From the NCBI GenBank assembly GCA_036274635.1, contig DASUFI010000026.1, positions 1 to 13,998 on the forward strand: 13,998 nucleotides of DNA. Direction: 5' to 3'. Positions 1 to 7,075 of the stretch are shown piece by piece; position 1 is the stretch's first letter, and every line of letters starts with the position of its first letter. The translations under genes were made by a program, and so were the position numbers. Below the pieces are notes generated by a model, which worked only from the letters and a program-made list of their open reading frames with translations, was not told the DNA's origin and did not search any database. Source of the stretch: DASUFI01 sp036274635 (GTDB lineage Bacteria > Planctomycetota > B15-G4).

Positions 1-15
1 ACCTCTACTGAGGCG

Positions 16-687
16 ATGAGCGCGCCGCCGCGCGTCGGCTGGCTGGGCTGGAGCTTCGATCCCGTCCACGAGGGGCACCTGCACATCGCGCGCGGCGCGG
101 CCGACGCGCTGGCCCTCGACCGCGTGCTGCTCGTGCCGGCGCACCAGCCGCCGCACAAGCGCGAGCGGCTGCTGGCGCCGGACGCCGACCGCCTCGCGCT
201 GCTGCGCCTCGCCTGCGAGGTGGATGCGCGCCTCGTCCCCTGCGACCTCGAGCTGCGCCGCGGCGGCGTCAGCTTCAGCATCGACACCGCGCGCGAGCTG
301 CTGGCCGGCCTGCCCGCGGGCGCCACGCTGTACGCCATCGTGGGCGCCGACACGCTGGCCGACCTGCCCACCTGGCGGCAGGCCGGCGAGCTGCTGCGCC
401 TGGTCACCTTCTGCCCGGTGGCGCGCGCGGACCGCGAGCCCGACCCGGCGCCGCTGGCCGCGCTGGCCGGCGCCGAGGGGGTCGAGCGCATCCGCGGCCA
501 CGTGCTGCGCCTGCCGCAGCACCCGGCCTCCTCCACGGCGGTGCGCGCCGCGCTGCTCGCAGGCACGGCGCCCGCCTGGCTGCCGCCCGGCGTGCTGGAC
601 GAGATCCGCCGCCGAGGCCTCTACGGCTACGGCGCGGGCGGCGCGTCGGTGAGGGACAGCTCGGGCATGGACCGCTCGAAGCCGTAG
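16..687 (+). CDS. nadD: Nicotinate-nucleotide adenylyltransferase (NadD)
   Basis: Cytoplasmic enzyme that joins nicotinate mononucleotide and ATP to give deamido-NAD and pyrophosphate in NAD biosynthesis. The 223-residue protein has the nucleotidyltransferase fold signatures in order: SFDPVHEGHL near residues 13-22 (the HxGH ATP-binding motif), VPAHQPPHK near 41-49 (the family's PPHK), GADTLADLPTW near 109-119, and the C-terminal SSTAVR near 171-176 (the SxTxxR triphosphate motif). One oddity is GWSFDP where most members read GGxFDP. The conserved fold should end near RRRGLYG (about residue 204). The last 20 or so residues form a low-complexity tail encoded opposite the end of the TolC gene. 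The ATG at 16 follows a GAGG at 10-13 with short spacing. An upstream gene could end at the TGA of 9-11, or in an ATGA overlap at 16-19. It is the only plus-strand gene seen. Confidence 0.95.
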   Translation: MSAPPRVGWLGWSFDPVHEGHLHIARGAADALALDRVLLVPAHQPPHKRERLLAPDADRLALLRLACEVDARLVPCDLELRRGGVSFSIDTARELLAGLPAGATLYAIVGADTLADLPTWRQAGELLRLVTFCPVARADREPDPAPLAALAGAEGVERIRGHVLRLPQHPASSTAVRAALLAGTAPAWLPPGVLDEIRRRGLYGYGAGGASVRDSSGMDRSKP

Positions 688-2252
688 GCCTGGAGCAGCT
701 GGCCCTGCGAGGCCAGCAGCAGCGAGCGCGCGATCTCGAGGTCCAGCCGCGCCCGCGTCTCGTTGTCGATGGCCGTCAGCAGGTCGCGCTGGAACTGCTG
801 CACGTTGTAGGGCGTGGAGAGGTCGTTCTCGAGGCGCTTCACCTCGCCGTCGTAGACCTCCTGCTGCAGCCGGGTGGCCTCGGCCGTGACCTGCACGCGC
901 AGGCGCTGCAGCTCGACCTGCCGCACGGCCGCGCGCACGTCGCCGACAGCGGTCATCTCGATATTGCGCAGGGCGACGCCCTGCCGCTCGCGGGCCACCT
1001 CGCTGCGCCGCAGGGCGTAGCCGGCCGAGCGGTTGCCGATGGGCAGCGAGAAGGCCAGTGCGACCGAAGTCTCGTCGTAGTTGGTGTCCTTGAGGTGCTG
1101 ATAGGCCTCGAGGTAAGTGTTCTGGTTCGAGTTGATGCCGTAGCCGGCGGTCAAGTCCAGCTGCGGATCGGCCTGGTTATCGGCTCGCTCCACGTCCACT
1201 TCGGCGCGCTCCAGGCGCTCGCGCTCGGCGGCCACGTCGGCGCGCCAGGAGAGCGCGACGTCGATGGCCTTGTCCACGTCGAGCTCGCCGGACTGCGGCG
1301 GCTCGGGCTGGGTCGTGGCCACCAGGGGCCTGTTCCAGGCGTCCTTGGCGGAGGGAGCGAACACCAGCTCGCGCAGGTTGTCCTCGGCGCCCTTTTCGGT
1401 GTTCTGGGCCGTGAGCAGCTCCTCGCGGCGAGTGGCCAGCTCGGCCTCCGCCTGCGTGACCTCGATCTTGTTCTGCAGGCCCTGCTCGAACTTGCGGCGC
1501 GTGATGTCCAGCAGCTCGGTGGCCAGCTGCACGGACAGCTCGCGCGTCTTGGTGTCCTGGCGCGCGAAGACCACGAGCCAGTAGGCCGTGGTCACGGACT
1601 GCAGCGTGTCGCTGGCCAGTTGCTCTGCGTCCAGCGCCGCGGCATGCGCGTCGTGGCGCGCGACGACCAGCGCGGAGCGCGCATAGTCGCCTCCGCCGCG
1701 CAGCAGCGGCTGGACGACATTCAGGTTCCACTCGCCGGTGGTGACCTCGTCGAAGCCGTCATCGGTTGGATCGTCCGGGTCGGCCGCGCCTTGAGTCTCC
1801 ACCTGCCGCGGCCCGATGTCGAAGCTCCAGCGCGTGCCCGTGAGGAACTGGCCCGCGAATCCGGTCGTCCACGCCGTGGTCGTGCGCTCCACGGGCACCG
1901 CATTGCCGCCGACGTCGATGCCGCCCGCGAAGTTGGCGGGCGAGGGCGCGGTGGTGATCCGGTCCCACGAGGCGCCGGCATTGAAGACCGTGTCGAAGGC
2001 GCCCCACTCCGAGCCGAACTGCTCCACGGTGGCTTGCGCGTCGAGCCGCGCGCCCGCGATCGAGAGGTTGTTCTGCAGCGCGAGGTGCAGCGCGTCCTCG
2101 AGGCTGATCTCGATGGGCTCGAGGGCGGGGGCGGCGGGCGCAGCACTTGGCGGAGCGTCTTGCGGAGCGTTCTGCGGGGCGGCTTGCGGTGCGTTCGGCG
2201 GCGCGTTCTGCAGGCACACCGCGAGGAGAGCAGCGAAGGCGGTCGCGATCAT
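627..2252 (-). CDS. TolC-family outer membrane efflux protein
   Basis: Outer-membrane channel of the TolC/OEP family, which forms trimeric barrels with a periplasmic helical tunnel for type I secretion or RND/ABC efflux. Length (541 residues) is close to family size. It opens with a short hydrophobic segment, then an Asn/Ala/Pro/Gln-rich linker (residues 16-35). The mature part starts with EISLEDALHLALQNN, the usual first helix of OEP proteins. Two long coiled-coil repeats follow, each with the typical helix after a beta-strand region (LNVVQPLLRGGGDYARS in the first half, ALAFSLPIGNRSAGYALR in the second). The n-region has no Lys or Arg, and Cys13 in LAVC could be a weak lipobox. The ATG at 2252 overlaps the upstream stop in an ATGA, so translation is probably coupled. 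No RND, ABC or adaptor gene is in the window, so the transported substrate cannot be named. Confidence 0.93.
   Translation of the reverse strand: MIATAFAALLAVCLQNAPPNAPQAAPQNAPQDAPPSAAPAAPALEPIEISLEDALHLALQNNLSIAGARLDAQATVEQFGSEWGAFDTVFNAGASWDRITTAPSPANFAGGIDVGGNAVPVERTTTAWTTGFAGQFLTGTRWSFDIGPRQVETQGAADPDDPTDDGFDEVTTGEWNLNVVQPLLRGGGDYARSALVVARHDAHAAALDAEQLASDTLQSVTTAYWLVVFARQDTKTRELSVQLATELLDITRRKFEQGLQNKIEVTQAEAELATRREELLTAQNTEKGAEDNLRELVFAPSAKDAWNRPLVATTQPEPPQSGELDVDKAIDVALSWRADVAAERERLERAEVDVERADNQADPQLDLTAGYGINSNQNTYLEAYQHLKDTNYDETSVALAFSLPIGNRSAGYALRRSEVARERQGVALRNIEMTAVGDVRAAVRQVELQRLRVQVTAEATRLQQEVYDGEVKRLENDLSTPYNVQQFQRDLLTAIDNETRARLDLEIARSLLLASQGQLLQAYGFERSMPELSLTDAPPAP
2148..2207 (-). 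repeat. Degenerate Asn/Ala/Pro/Gln tandem repeat in the TolC-family gene
   Basis: Residues 16-35 of the outer-membrane protein are built of NAPP/NAPQ/DAPP-like units, with the matching short DNA units recurring on this strand. It looks like a flexible linker between the signal segment and the channel domain. Unit number may vary between strains. Confidence 0.6.
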
Positions 2253-2956
2253 GGGCGGGATTGTTCCGTGGCGGCGGCCTGCGGCCCACTTGGGACCGGG
2301 GACCTTAGCAAAGCCGCCACGGAATCGACACCCGACCTCACGTCGTCGCGCGGGCTCGCGCGGCCGGCCGCACGCAGGCGCGCGGTGCGCTCGGCCGTGA
2401 ACACCCAGCGCTGCTCGCGCGCCATCCAGCGCAGCTCGGCGAGCCCGTAGCCGCGGCTCCAGTCCTTGTCGGTGCCCAGCAGCTCGAGCAGGAAGTCCAG
2501 CGTCGCGTCGGTGCGCCGCATGGGGTCGCGCTCCTCGAGCAGCCAGATCGAGCGGCGCACGACCGAGAGGCGCTCGTCGTAGTGCGCCTCGTCGGCGCCC
2601 ACACGCTGCACGATCTCGTAGCGCTCACCGCCGCGCCAAGGCCGCAGGCAGAGCAGGTTCTCCTCGCCGAAGCGCAACAGGCCCCGGGGAGCCAGGACCG
2701 GGAGCTCCGCATCGCGCTCGATGCTCAGGCCGCGCATGCGCTCCAGCACCCGCACCTTGAGCAGCTCGGTCGCCGGGCCGACGCCGCGCACCTCGACCGT
2801 GCGCGCCACGACGACCACCGGCGAGTTGACCAGCACCTGCAGCCCGAACTGCGTCGGCGGCACGGGCGGCAGGGCGGCCGGCGGAGCGCCGTCCTGCGCC
2901 GCCGCGCCGAGGGCCAGGCCCAGCATGGCCAGCCAGGCGCGCGCGGCCGCGATCAT
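2249..2956 (-). CDS. Secreted protein of unknown function
   Basis: I do not recognise this 235-residue protein. It begins with a clear Sec signal peptide (one Arg, then a hydrophobic AWLAMLGLALGAAA, with probable cleavage before QDG), so it is likely periplasmic. Residues about 35-130 look beta-rich, in the pattern VVVVARTVEVRG, LLKVRVLERMRG, LPVLAPRGLLRFGEENLLCLRPW, YEIVQRV. This resembles the OB-fold-like domains of small secreted proteins in which a valued strand (VLxG) is followed by a GExxLxFL strand; that likeness is inference. The second half is helical and Arg/Leu-rich. The frame stays open for 41 codons upstream, but the ATG at 2956 is preferred. It directly precedes the signal peptide, has GGAAGAG five bases upstream, and overlaps the tsaE stop as ATGA. 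Its own TGA overlaps the TolC-gene ATG, suggesting the two envelope proteins are made together. Confidence 0.8.
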   Translation of the reverse strand: MIAAARAWLAMLGLALGAAAQDGAPPAALPPVPPTQFGLQVLVNSPVVVVARTVEVRGVGPATELLKVRVLERMRGLSIERDAELPVLAPRGLLRFGEENLLCLRPWRGGERYEIVQRVGADEAHYDERLSVVRRSIWLLEERDPMRRTDATLDFLLELLGTDKDWSRGYGLAELRWMAREQRWVFTAERTARLRAAGRASPRDDVRSGVDSVAALLRSPVPSGPQAAATEQSRP

Positions 2957-3414
2957 CGCGGCTCTTCCGCCGGGGCGCCATCGAGCCGCGCCTCGCGTGC
3001 GCCCTCGTCGCCCGGCACCCGGGCCAGCTCCAGCCAGCGGGAGTCCGCGGGCAGCGCGGACGCCACGCGGTCGGCCCACTCCACCACCGTGAGCCAGCCT
3101 TGGCGCCGCAGGTCGTCCAGGCCGGCGCGCTCGAGGTCGTCCGCGGAGTCCATGAAGTAGGCATCGTAGTGTGCGACGGGCAGCCGGCCACCCCGGTACA
3201 GGTTGAGCAGCAGGAAGCTGGGCGAGCAGACGGCCGTGTCGGGCGGCGCGCCGAGGGCCGCCACGAGGCCGCGCACGAGCTCGGTCTTGCCGGCGCCCAG
3301 CTCGCCCACCAGGGCCAGCACGTCCCCGGGGCGCAGCGTGGCGGCCAGCTCGGCGGCCAGCGCGTGCGTGGCGCGCACGTCGGGCAGCGCGACGCGGCGC
3401 GGCTCAGAAGGCAT
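2953..3414 (-). CDS. tsaE: tRNA threonylcarbamoyladenosine biosynthesis ATPase TsaE
   Basis: P-loop ATPase that works with TsaB, TsaD and TsaC to place the t6A modification at position 37 of ANN-decoding tRNAs. It drives turnover of the TsaBD complex in the cytoplasm. The 153-residue length is normal. Visible family marks are the Walker A GELGAGKTE near residues 37-45, SPSFLLLNLY near 64-73 (the family's SPTF-x-l-x-x-Y), HYDAYFMDSADDLE near 82-95 (the H-x-D-x-Y-R-x-x-x-x-x-x-E region), and VVEWADR near 109-115 (the VEWxE/D strand). The final 20 or so residues are a charged tail. Its start overlaps the thiL 3' end by 11 bases and its stop overlaps the next ATG as ATGA. No other t6A gene is in the window. 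Confidence 0.95.
   Translation of the reverse strand: MPSEPRRVALPDVRATHALAAELAATLRPGDVLALVGELGAGKTELVRGLVAALGAPPDTAVCSPSFLLLNLYRGGRLPVAHYDAYFMDSADDLERAGLDDLRRQGWLTVVEWADRVASALPADSRWLELARVPGDEGAREARLDGAPAEEPR
2962..2968 (-). promoter_or_regulatory. Ribosome binding site of the secreted unknown protein
   Basis: GGAAGAG on the minus strand lies five bases before the ATG at 2956. It supports that ATG over longer in-frame alternatives, which would lack a leading signal peptide. Confidence 0.5.
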
Positions 3415-4264
3415 GCTCGTACCCGAGGCGCGGCAGCGGCTCCTCGCGGCCGTCGCGCAGCAGCCAGAGGCCAGGCGCCGCCGTCAGCGCGCCGATCTCC
3501 GCCAGGCCCGCGGGCAGCGGCGCGCCGGGAGCGAGGGCCAGCAGCAGCTCGTAGTCCTCGCCGTCGCCCAGCGCGGCCTCCACCGGGTCGCGTCCGGCCG
3601 GCACGTCGGCGTGGATGGGCACACGCTGCGCGTCGACCCGCGCGCCCACGCCCGACGCCTCGCACAGCAACCGCAGGTTGCGCGACAGGCCGTCGGAGAG
3701 GTCCGTGGCCGCGTGCACGGGTGCGTCGGCGGCGCGCAGCGCGCGCACCACGTCGACGCGCGGCGTGATGCGCAGGTTGCGGCCGAGGCCCGCGCCGCCC
3801 AGCGGGCCGCTCACGCACAGGCGGTCGCCCGGACGCGCGCCGGAGCGCCGCCAGGGCGCGCCGGAGGGGCAGCGGCCCGCGGCGGTGACCGCGAAGGCCA
3901 GCGCGCCGGGCGCGGTGCGCTTGGTGTCGCCGCCGATGATGGTCACGCCGAAGTCGCGCGCCTGGGCATTGAAGGCGCGCGCCAGTCCGGGCCCGTCGCA
4001 GCCGGGCGGCAGCAGCGCCGCCACGAGCACCTGCTGCGGCACGGCGCCGGCGGCGCACAGGTCCGAGAGCGGCCGCCCCAGCGCCTGGCGCGCGACCAGG
4101 GCCGGCGCGGTGCCGGAGCGGAAGTGCACGCCCTCGCTCACCGCGTCCACGGTCAGCACGGTGCCGTCCGGCAGCACCGCGGCGTCGTCGCCCGGGCCGA
4201 CGGGCACCGCGCCCGCCATGCCCGCCGTGATCCAGCCGATGAACTCGCCCTCGGTGAAGCCCAT
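3404..4264 (-). CDS. thiL: Thiamine-monophosphate kinase ThiL
   Basis: Phosphorylates thiamine monophosphate with ATP to give thiamine diphosphate, the active cofactor; cytoplasmic. The 286-residue protein has the ThiL/AIR-synthase-like signatures in order. These are GPGDDAAVL near residues 22-30 (metal and ATP site), LTVDAVSEGVHF near 37-48, IIGGDTKRT near 116-124, ATDLSDGLSRN near 191-201, and LGDGEDYELLL near 236-246. All acidic metal ligands expected from the family appear present, so it should be active. The frame is open upstream of the chosen start, but that extension is Arg/Ala-rich and lacks family similarity. The ATG at 4264 gives the standard start (MGFTEGEFI) and shares its A with the preceding stop (TGATG), which suggests coupled translation with the ThiE/TenI-family gene. 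Confidence 0.96.
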   Translation of the reverse strand: MGFTEGEFIGWITAGMAGAVPVGPGDDAAVLPDGTVLTVDAVSEGVHFRSGTAPALVARQALGRPLSDLCAAGAVPQQVLVAALLPPGCDGPGLARAFNAQARDFGVTIIGGDTKRTAPGALAFAVTAAGRCPSGAPWRRSGARPGDRLCVSGPLGGAGLGRNLRITPRVDVVRALRAADAPVHAATDLSDGLSRNLRLLCEASGVGARVDAQRVPIHADVPAGRDPVEAALGDGEDYELLLALAPGAPLPAGLAEIGALTAAPGLWLLRDGREEPLPRLGYEHAF

Positions 4265-4956
4265 CAGACGCGCCCCGCGGCGACGGGTGGGCCGAAGCGG
4301 GTCCCGCCGGCGAGGCGTGCGTCGACGGCCGCGCGCAGGGTGTGCGCCGCGGCGCGCGGGTCGGCCGCGTCGGCGATGGCGCGCACGACGGCCACGCCGA
4401 CGAGTCCCTCGGGCAGCGCCGGCACGTCCTGCGCGCGCAGCCCGCCCAGCGCCACGGCCGGCGGCAGGCCGGGCCGCGCGAGCACGGCGCGCGCCTGCTC
4501 GGCACCGAGCAGCGGCCGCGGATGGCTGCGCGTCGTGGGCGCGAAGGGCGAGAGCAACACCCAGTCGGCGCGCAGGTCGTCCGGCTCCAAGGGCCAGTGG
4601 CACGAGCGGCCCACGATGCGGCCGGGCAGGGCGGCGCGCAGCGCGGCCACGTCGGGGCTGCCCCAGCCCGCGTGGACGCCGTCGGCGGCGCAGGCCGACG
4701 CCAGCAGGGCGTCGCGGCTGACCAGCAGCAGGCTCGCATGCTCGCGGGTCGCGGCGCGCAGGTCGCGGGCGAGGCCGTCGCGCGCGGCGCGCTCGAGCTG
4801 CGGCTCGCGCAGCAGCAGGGCCGTCACGCCCCCCGCCAGCGCCTCGCGGGCCAAGGCCAGCGTCGCGGCCGGCGCGCGGTCCCCCGGCGTGACCAGCACG
4901 AGCGCCAGGCGCGCGGGCAGGCCGGCGAGGACCGCGTCAGCAGCCGGGCTCTTCAA
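4264..4956 (-). CDS. ThiE/TenI-family protein (thiamine phosphate synthase-like)
   Basis: TIM-barrel protein of the thiamine phosphate synthase / TenI superfamily, 230 residues. The barrel outline is clear: LALVLVTPGDR (strand 1), GGVTALLLREPQ (strand 2), ADGVHAGW, VGRSCHWPLE, ADWVLLSPFAPTTRSHP, PAVALGGL and VGVAVVRAI. Several residues expected of a true TMP synthase are missing. The Q-x-R-x-K motif reads LLLREPQ, the N-D of the pyrimidine/Mg site reads SRD, and the Lys after the T-x-T loop is replaced around SHPRPLLG. The SPFAPTTRSHP and SCH pattern resembles, from memory, the TenI-like domain usually fused to Nudix hydrolases in proteobacteria. No Nudix domain is present here. Its position just before thiL supports a thiamine-related role, but catalytic TMP synthesis is doubtful. 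The start is a TTG overlapping the upstream gene by 20 bases with no clear Shine-Dalgarno, so the exact N-terminus is uncertain. Confidence 0.8.
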   Translation of the reverse strand: MKSPAADAVLAGLPARLALVLVTPGDRAPAATLALAREALAGGVTALLLREPQLERAARDGLARDLRAATREHASLLLVSRDALLASACAADGVHAGWGSPDVAALRAALPGRIVGRSCHWPLEPDDLRADWVLLSPFAPTTRSHPRPLLGAEQARAVLARPGLPPAVALGGLRAQDVPALPEGLVGVAVVRAIADAADPRAAAHTLRAAVDARLAGGTRFGPPVAAGRV

Positions 4957-6988
4957 GGAAGATGCCCAGCGGCCCGAGCAGAGCGGCCAGCTGCTCGCGC
5001 CCCACGTCCTGCGACATGAGCAGGGCCGTGGGCGAGAGCCGCTCGATGACGTAGGGGCGCAGGGCCTTGTCGTGCAGCAGGCGGTCGATGACCTCCTTGT
5101 TGCGTCCGCGCACGAGGCTCACGGTGGACTGCGAGACGAACTTGACCTTCTCGGCCCACTGCCCGATGGAGTAGATGACGTTCTGCGGCACCTCGACGCG
5201 ACTGCGCTCCGAGAGCGTGCGCAGGATCTGCGCCGGCTCGAGGCCCTCGGCCACGGCGCGCTCGATGGAGCCTTCCGTGAGGCGGTAGCGGATGACGCTG
5301 TCGCTGCTGGTGCGCTCGGCGAAGCGGTCCAGCTCGGTGACCAGGTCGTAGGTGTCGCCGTCGGGGAACAGGATGATCTCGAAGTCGGGGTTCACGATGA
5401 GCGGCGAGGCGGCGTCGAGCACCTCGTCCGGGATGGGGAGGCCCAGCGCCTTGGCGCCCAGCGTCGTGAGGCGCAGCAGCGCGGGCTTGCCGTCCACGTC
5501 GGCGATGTCGACCAGGCCGAAGAGATACAGGCGCTCGCGCGTCCAGGCCGTGAGCGCCAGCGCCAGCTGGTGCGGGTCGCGCATGCCGGTCTGCTGCGCG
5601 AACTGGTAGCGGCTCTGGAAGCGGTCGCGCACGCCCGTGACGTCGAGGGCCGCGAGGTAGGCGTTGCGCGCGGCGAAGGCGGGCGCGTTCACGTCCACCC
5701 ACGCGCCCAGCGGCAGGCGCTTGAGCTCGTCGAGAAAGAGCTGCATGAGCCGCTCGCCGTGGAAGGGCTCGACCAGCGTGGTCCAGTGCCCGGCCGCGAA
5801 CTTGAGCAGGCGCGAGAGCTTCTTCTCCAGCGGCGTGCGGTCCCAGGTCTTGCCCTTCACGGTGAGCACCACCGAGCGGTCCGCGCCGCGCTCGATCATG
5901 GACTGGCCCTGGCAGAACTCGAACAGGTACTCGAACAGCCACGGCCCGGGGAAGGCGCCGCTGCGCGCGAGGATGAAGGACTCCTCCAGCTTGCGCACGG
6001 CCGTGCGGTAGACCTTGCCCGAGAGCGTCAGGCGGATGGGGTTGTGCTCGATGAACGAGAGGAAGGCCGAGATGTCCGAGATGAGGTCCACGCCCAGGCT
6101 GTGCACGGCCTCGAGGCGCGGCGGCTCCTTGGCCAGCGCGAGGCGCGCGCCGTCCACCAGCTCCGCGAACACCACGACCACCTCGTCGAACTGGTGGATG
6201 CCGTACTCGCCCAGCGCCACGTGGCGCACGGTGCCCAGCAGCTGGCTCTCGAGCGCCTCCTGCAGCGCCTTGCGGTTCCAGCGGCCGAGGCCCTTGTGCG
6301 CCTTCTCGAGCACCGAGCGGCTGGCGACGCCGCCGTAGGCCTGCACCACGATGGACACCAGCTCGGTGTGCTTGGGGTTCTCGAGCGCGGCGAGGCGGCG
6401 CGCCACCGCGGCCGGCGCGGCCAGCAGCGCGGCCGCCTCGGCGTGGTCGTTGGCGGAGGCCGTCGTGCCGAGGTGGCTGCGCAGCAGCGCATCCAGGTCC
6501 TTGCGCTCCACGAGCCGCGCGAGGTGGCCGCGCAGCGTGAAGGTCTCGTCGACGCTGCGGTCATCGTCCCAGATGAAGGCCTGCAGCAGGTCGCCCAGCT
6601 CGCACGGCACCAGGTAGCTGTCGCGGTGGCCGTTGGACGCGGCCGCCGCGTGCCCGTTGCTGTGCGCCGCGCTGAACAGGAAGCCGCGCTTGAGCAGCGC
6701 GTTGATGGCGGCCTTCAGCTCGAAGGGCGACAGGTAGCTGAACGAGCGGCTGCCGGTGAGGTGCTCGACGTCCGCGCGGTAGCCCTCGCCGCGCAGGAAG
6801 AACTTCAGCAGGTCCACCAGCTTCTTGCTGAGGAACTTGACCCGCTTGCGCACGGCCTTCTCGGACGACATGCGCCGCTCGAGCTCGCCCACCAGCTGCT
6901 CGTGTGTCTCCGGGTCCGGGCCGTGGCCGTCCCAGAACGACAGCAGCTCCCGCAGCTCGACCGCAGACCGGTTCTGCAGGGCGGCCAT
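4937..6988 (-). CDS. Helicase-associated protein with helicase_C_3/XPB-type C-terminal domain
   Basis: 683-residue cytoplasmic protein. Residues about 528-683 match what I know of the helicase_C_3 (XPB-associated) domain: PDFEIILFPDG, ELDRFAE, YRLTEGSIERAVAEGL, ILRTLSERSR, VPQNVIYSIGQWAEKV. The N-terminus of the XPB protein encoded at 11241-12944 has the same pattern. From memory, actinobacteria encode a similar large protein beside XPB, so a partner role in XPB-dependent repair or transcription is likely but inferred. The first 520 or so residues are mostly helical, with winged-helix-like segments (FELKAAINALLKRGFL; RNAYLAALDVTGV) suggesting DNA binding. A Ser/Asn/Gly/His/Ala linker (SNGHAAAASNGH, about 108-122) separates N-terminal modules. 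No Walker A is seen, so it is not itself a helicase. The ATG at 6988 is chosen for its G-rich ribosome site eight bases upstream; the open extension beyond it is low-complexity. It probably heads the overlapping run down to the TolC gene. Confidence 0.85.
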   Translation of the reverse strand: MAALQNRSAVELRELLSFWDGHGPDPETHEQLVGELERRMSSEKAVRKRVKFLSKKLVDLLKFFLRGEGYRADVEHLTGSRSFSYLSPFELKAAINALLKRGFLFSAAHSNGHAAAASNGHRDSYLVPCELGDLLQAFIWDDDRSVDETFTLRGHLARLVERKDLDALLRSHLGTTASANDHAEAAALLAAPAAVARRLAALENPKHTELVSIVVQAYGGVASRSVLEKAHKGLGRWNRKALQEALESQLLGTVRHVALGEYGIHQFDEVVVVFAELVDGARLALAKEPPRLEAVHSLGVDLISDISAFLSFIEHNPIRLTLSGKVYRTAVRKLEESFILARSGAFPGPWLFEYLFEFCQGQSMIERGADRSVVLTVKGKTWDRTPLEKKLSRLLKFAAGHWTTLVEPFHGERLMQLFLDELKRLPLGAWVDVNAPAFAARNAYLAALDVTGVRDRFQSRYQFAQQTGMRDPHQLALALTAWTRERLYLFGLVDIADVDGKPALLRLTTLGAKALGLPIPDEVLDAASPLIVNPDFEIILFPDGDTYDLVTELDRFAERTSSDSVIRYRLTEGSIERAVAEGLEPAQILRTLSERSRVEVPQNVIYSIGQWAEKVKFVSQSTVSLVRGRNKEVIDRLLHDKALRPYVIERLSPTALLMSQDVGREQLAALLGPLGIFLEEPGC

Positions 6989-6996
6989 CAAGGCCA

Positions 6997-7002
6997 CCCC
7001 CC
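6997..7002 (-). promoter_or_regulatory. Ribosome binding site of the helicase-associated protein
   Basis: GGGGGG on the minus strand, eight bases before the ATG at 6988. It lies in the loop and one arm of a small possible hairpin (CCACC at 7011-7007 pairing with GGTGG at 6998-6994), so access could be structure-dependent. The pairing is only five base pairs. Confidence 0.45.
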
Positions 7003-7069
7003 GGCTGGTGGGGCTCAATGCTGTGGGGTCCCGGTCGGGCAACCTTCTGGCCCTTGGCGGAAAAGGTCG

Positions 7070-7075
7070 ATCGTA
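7070..7075 (-). promoter_or_regulatory. Possible -10 element before the helicase-associated gene
   Basis: TACGAT on the minus strand matches four of six consensus bases, including the key T1, A2 and T6. It lies about 80 bases before the ATG at 6988. No good -35 hexamer is found 16-18 bases upstream, so this is a weak call; a planctomycete-type sigma factor might not need one. Confidence 0.25.

Noticed and set aside
2625..4739. Long minus-strand frame over thiL and tsaE
   Set aside because: It is in another frame from the genes with motifs and gives an Arg/Pro/Ala-rich product without domains.
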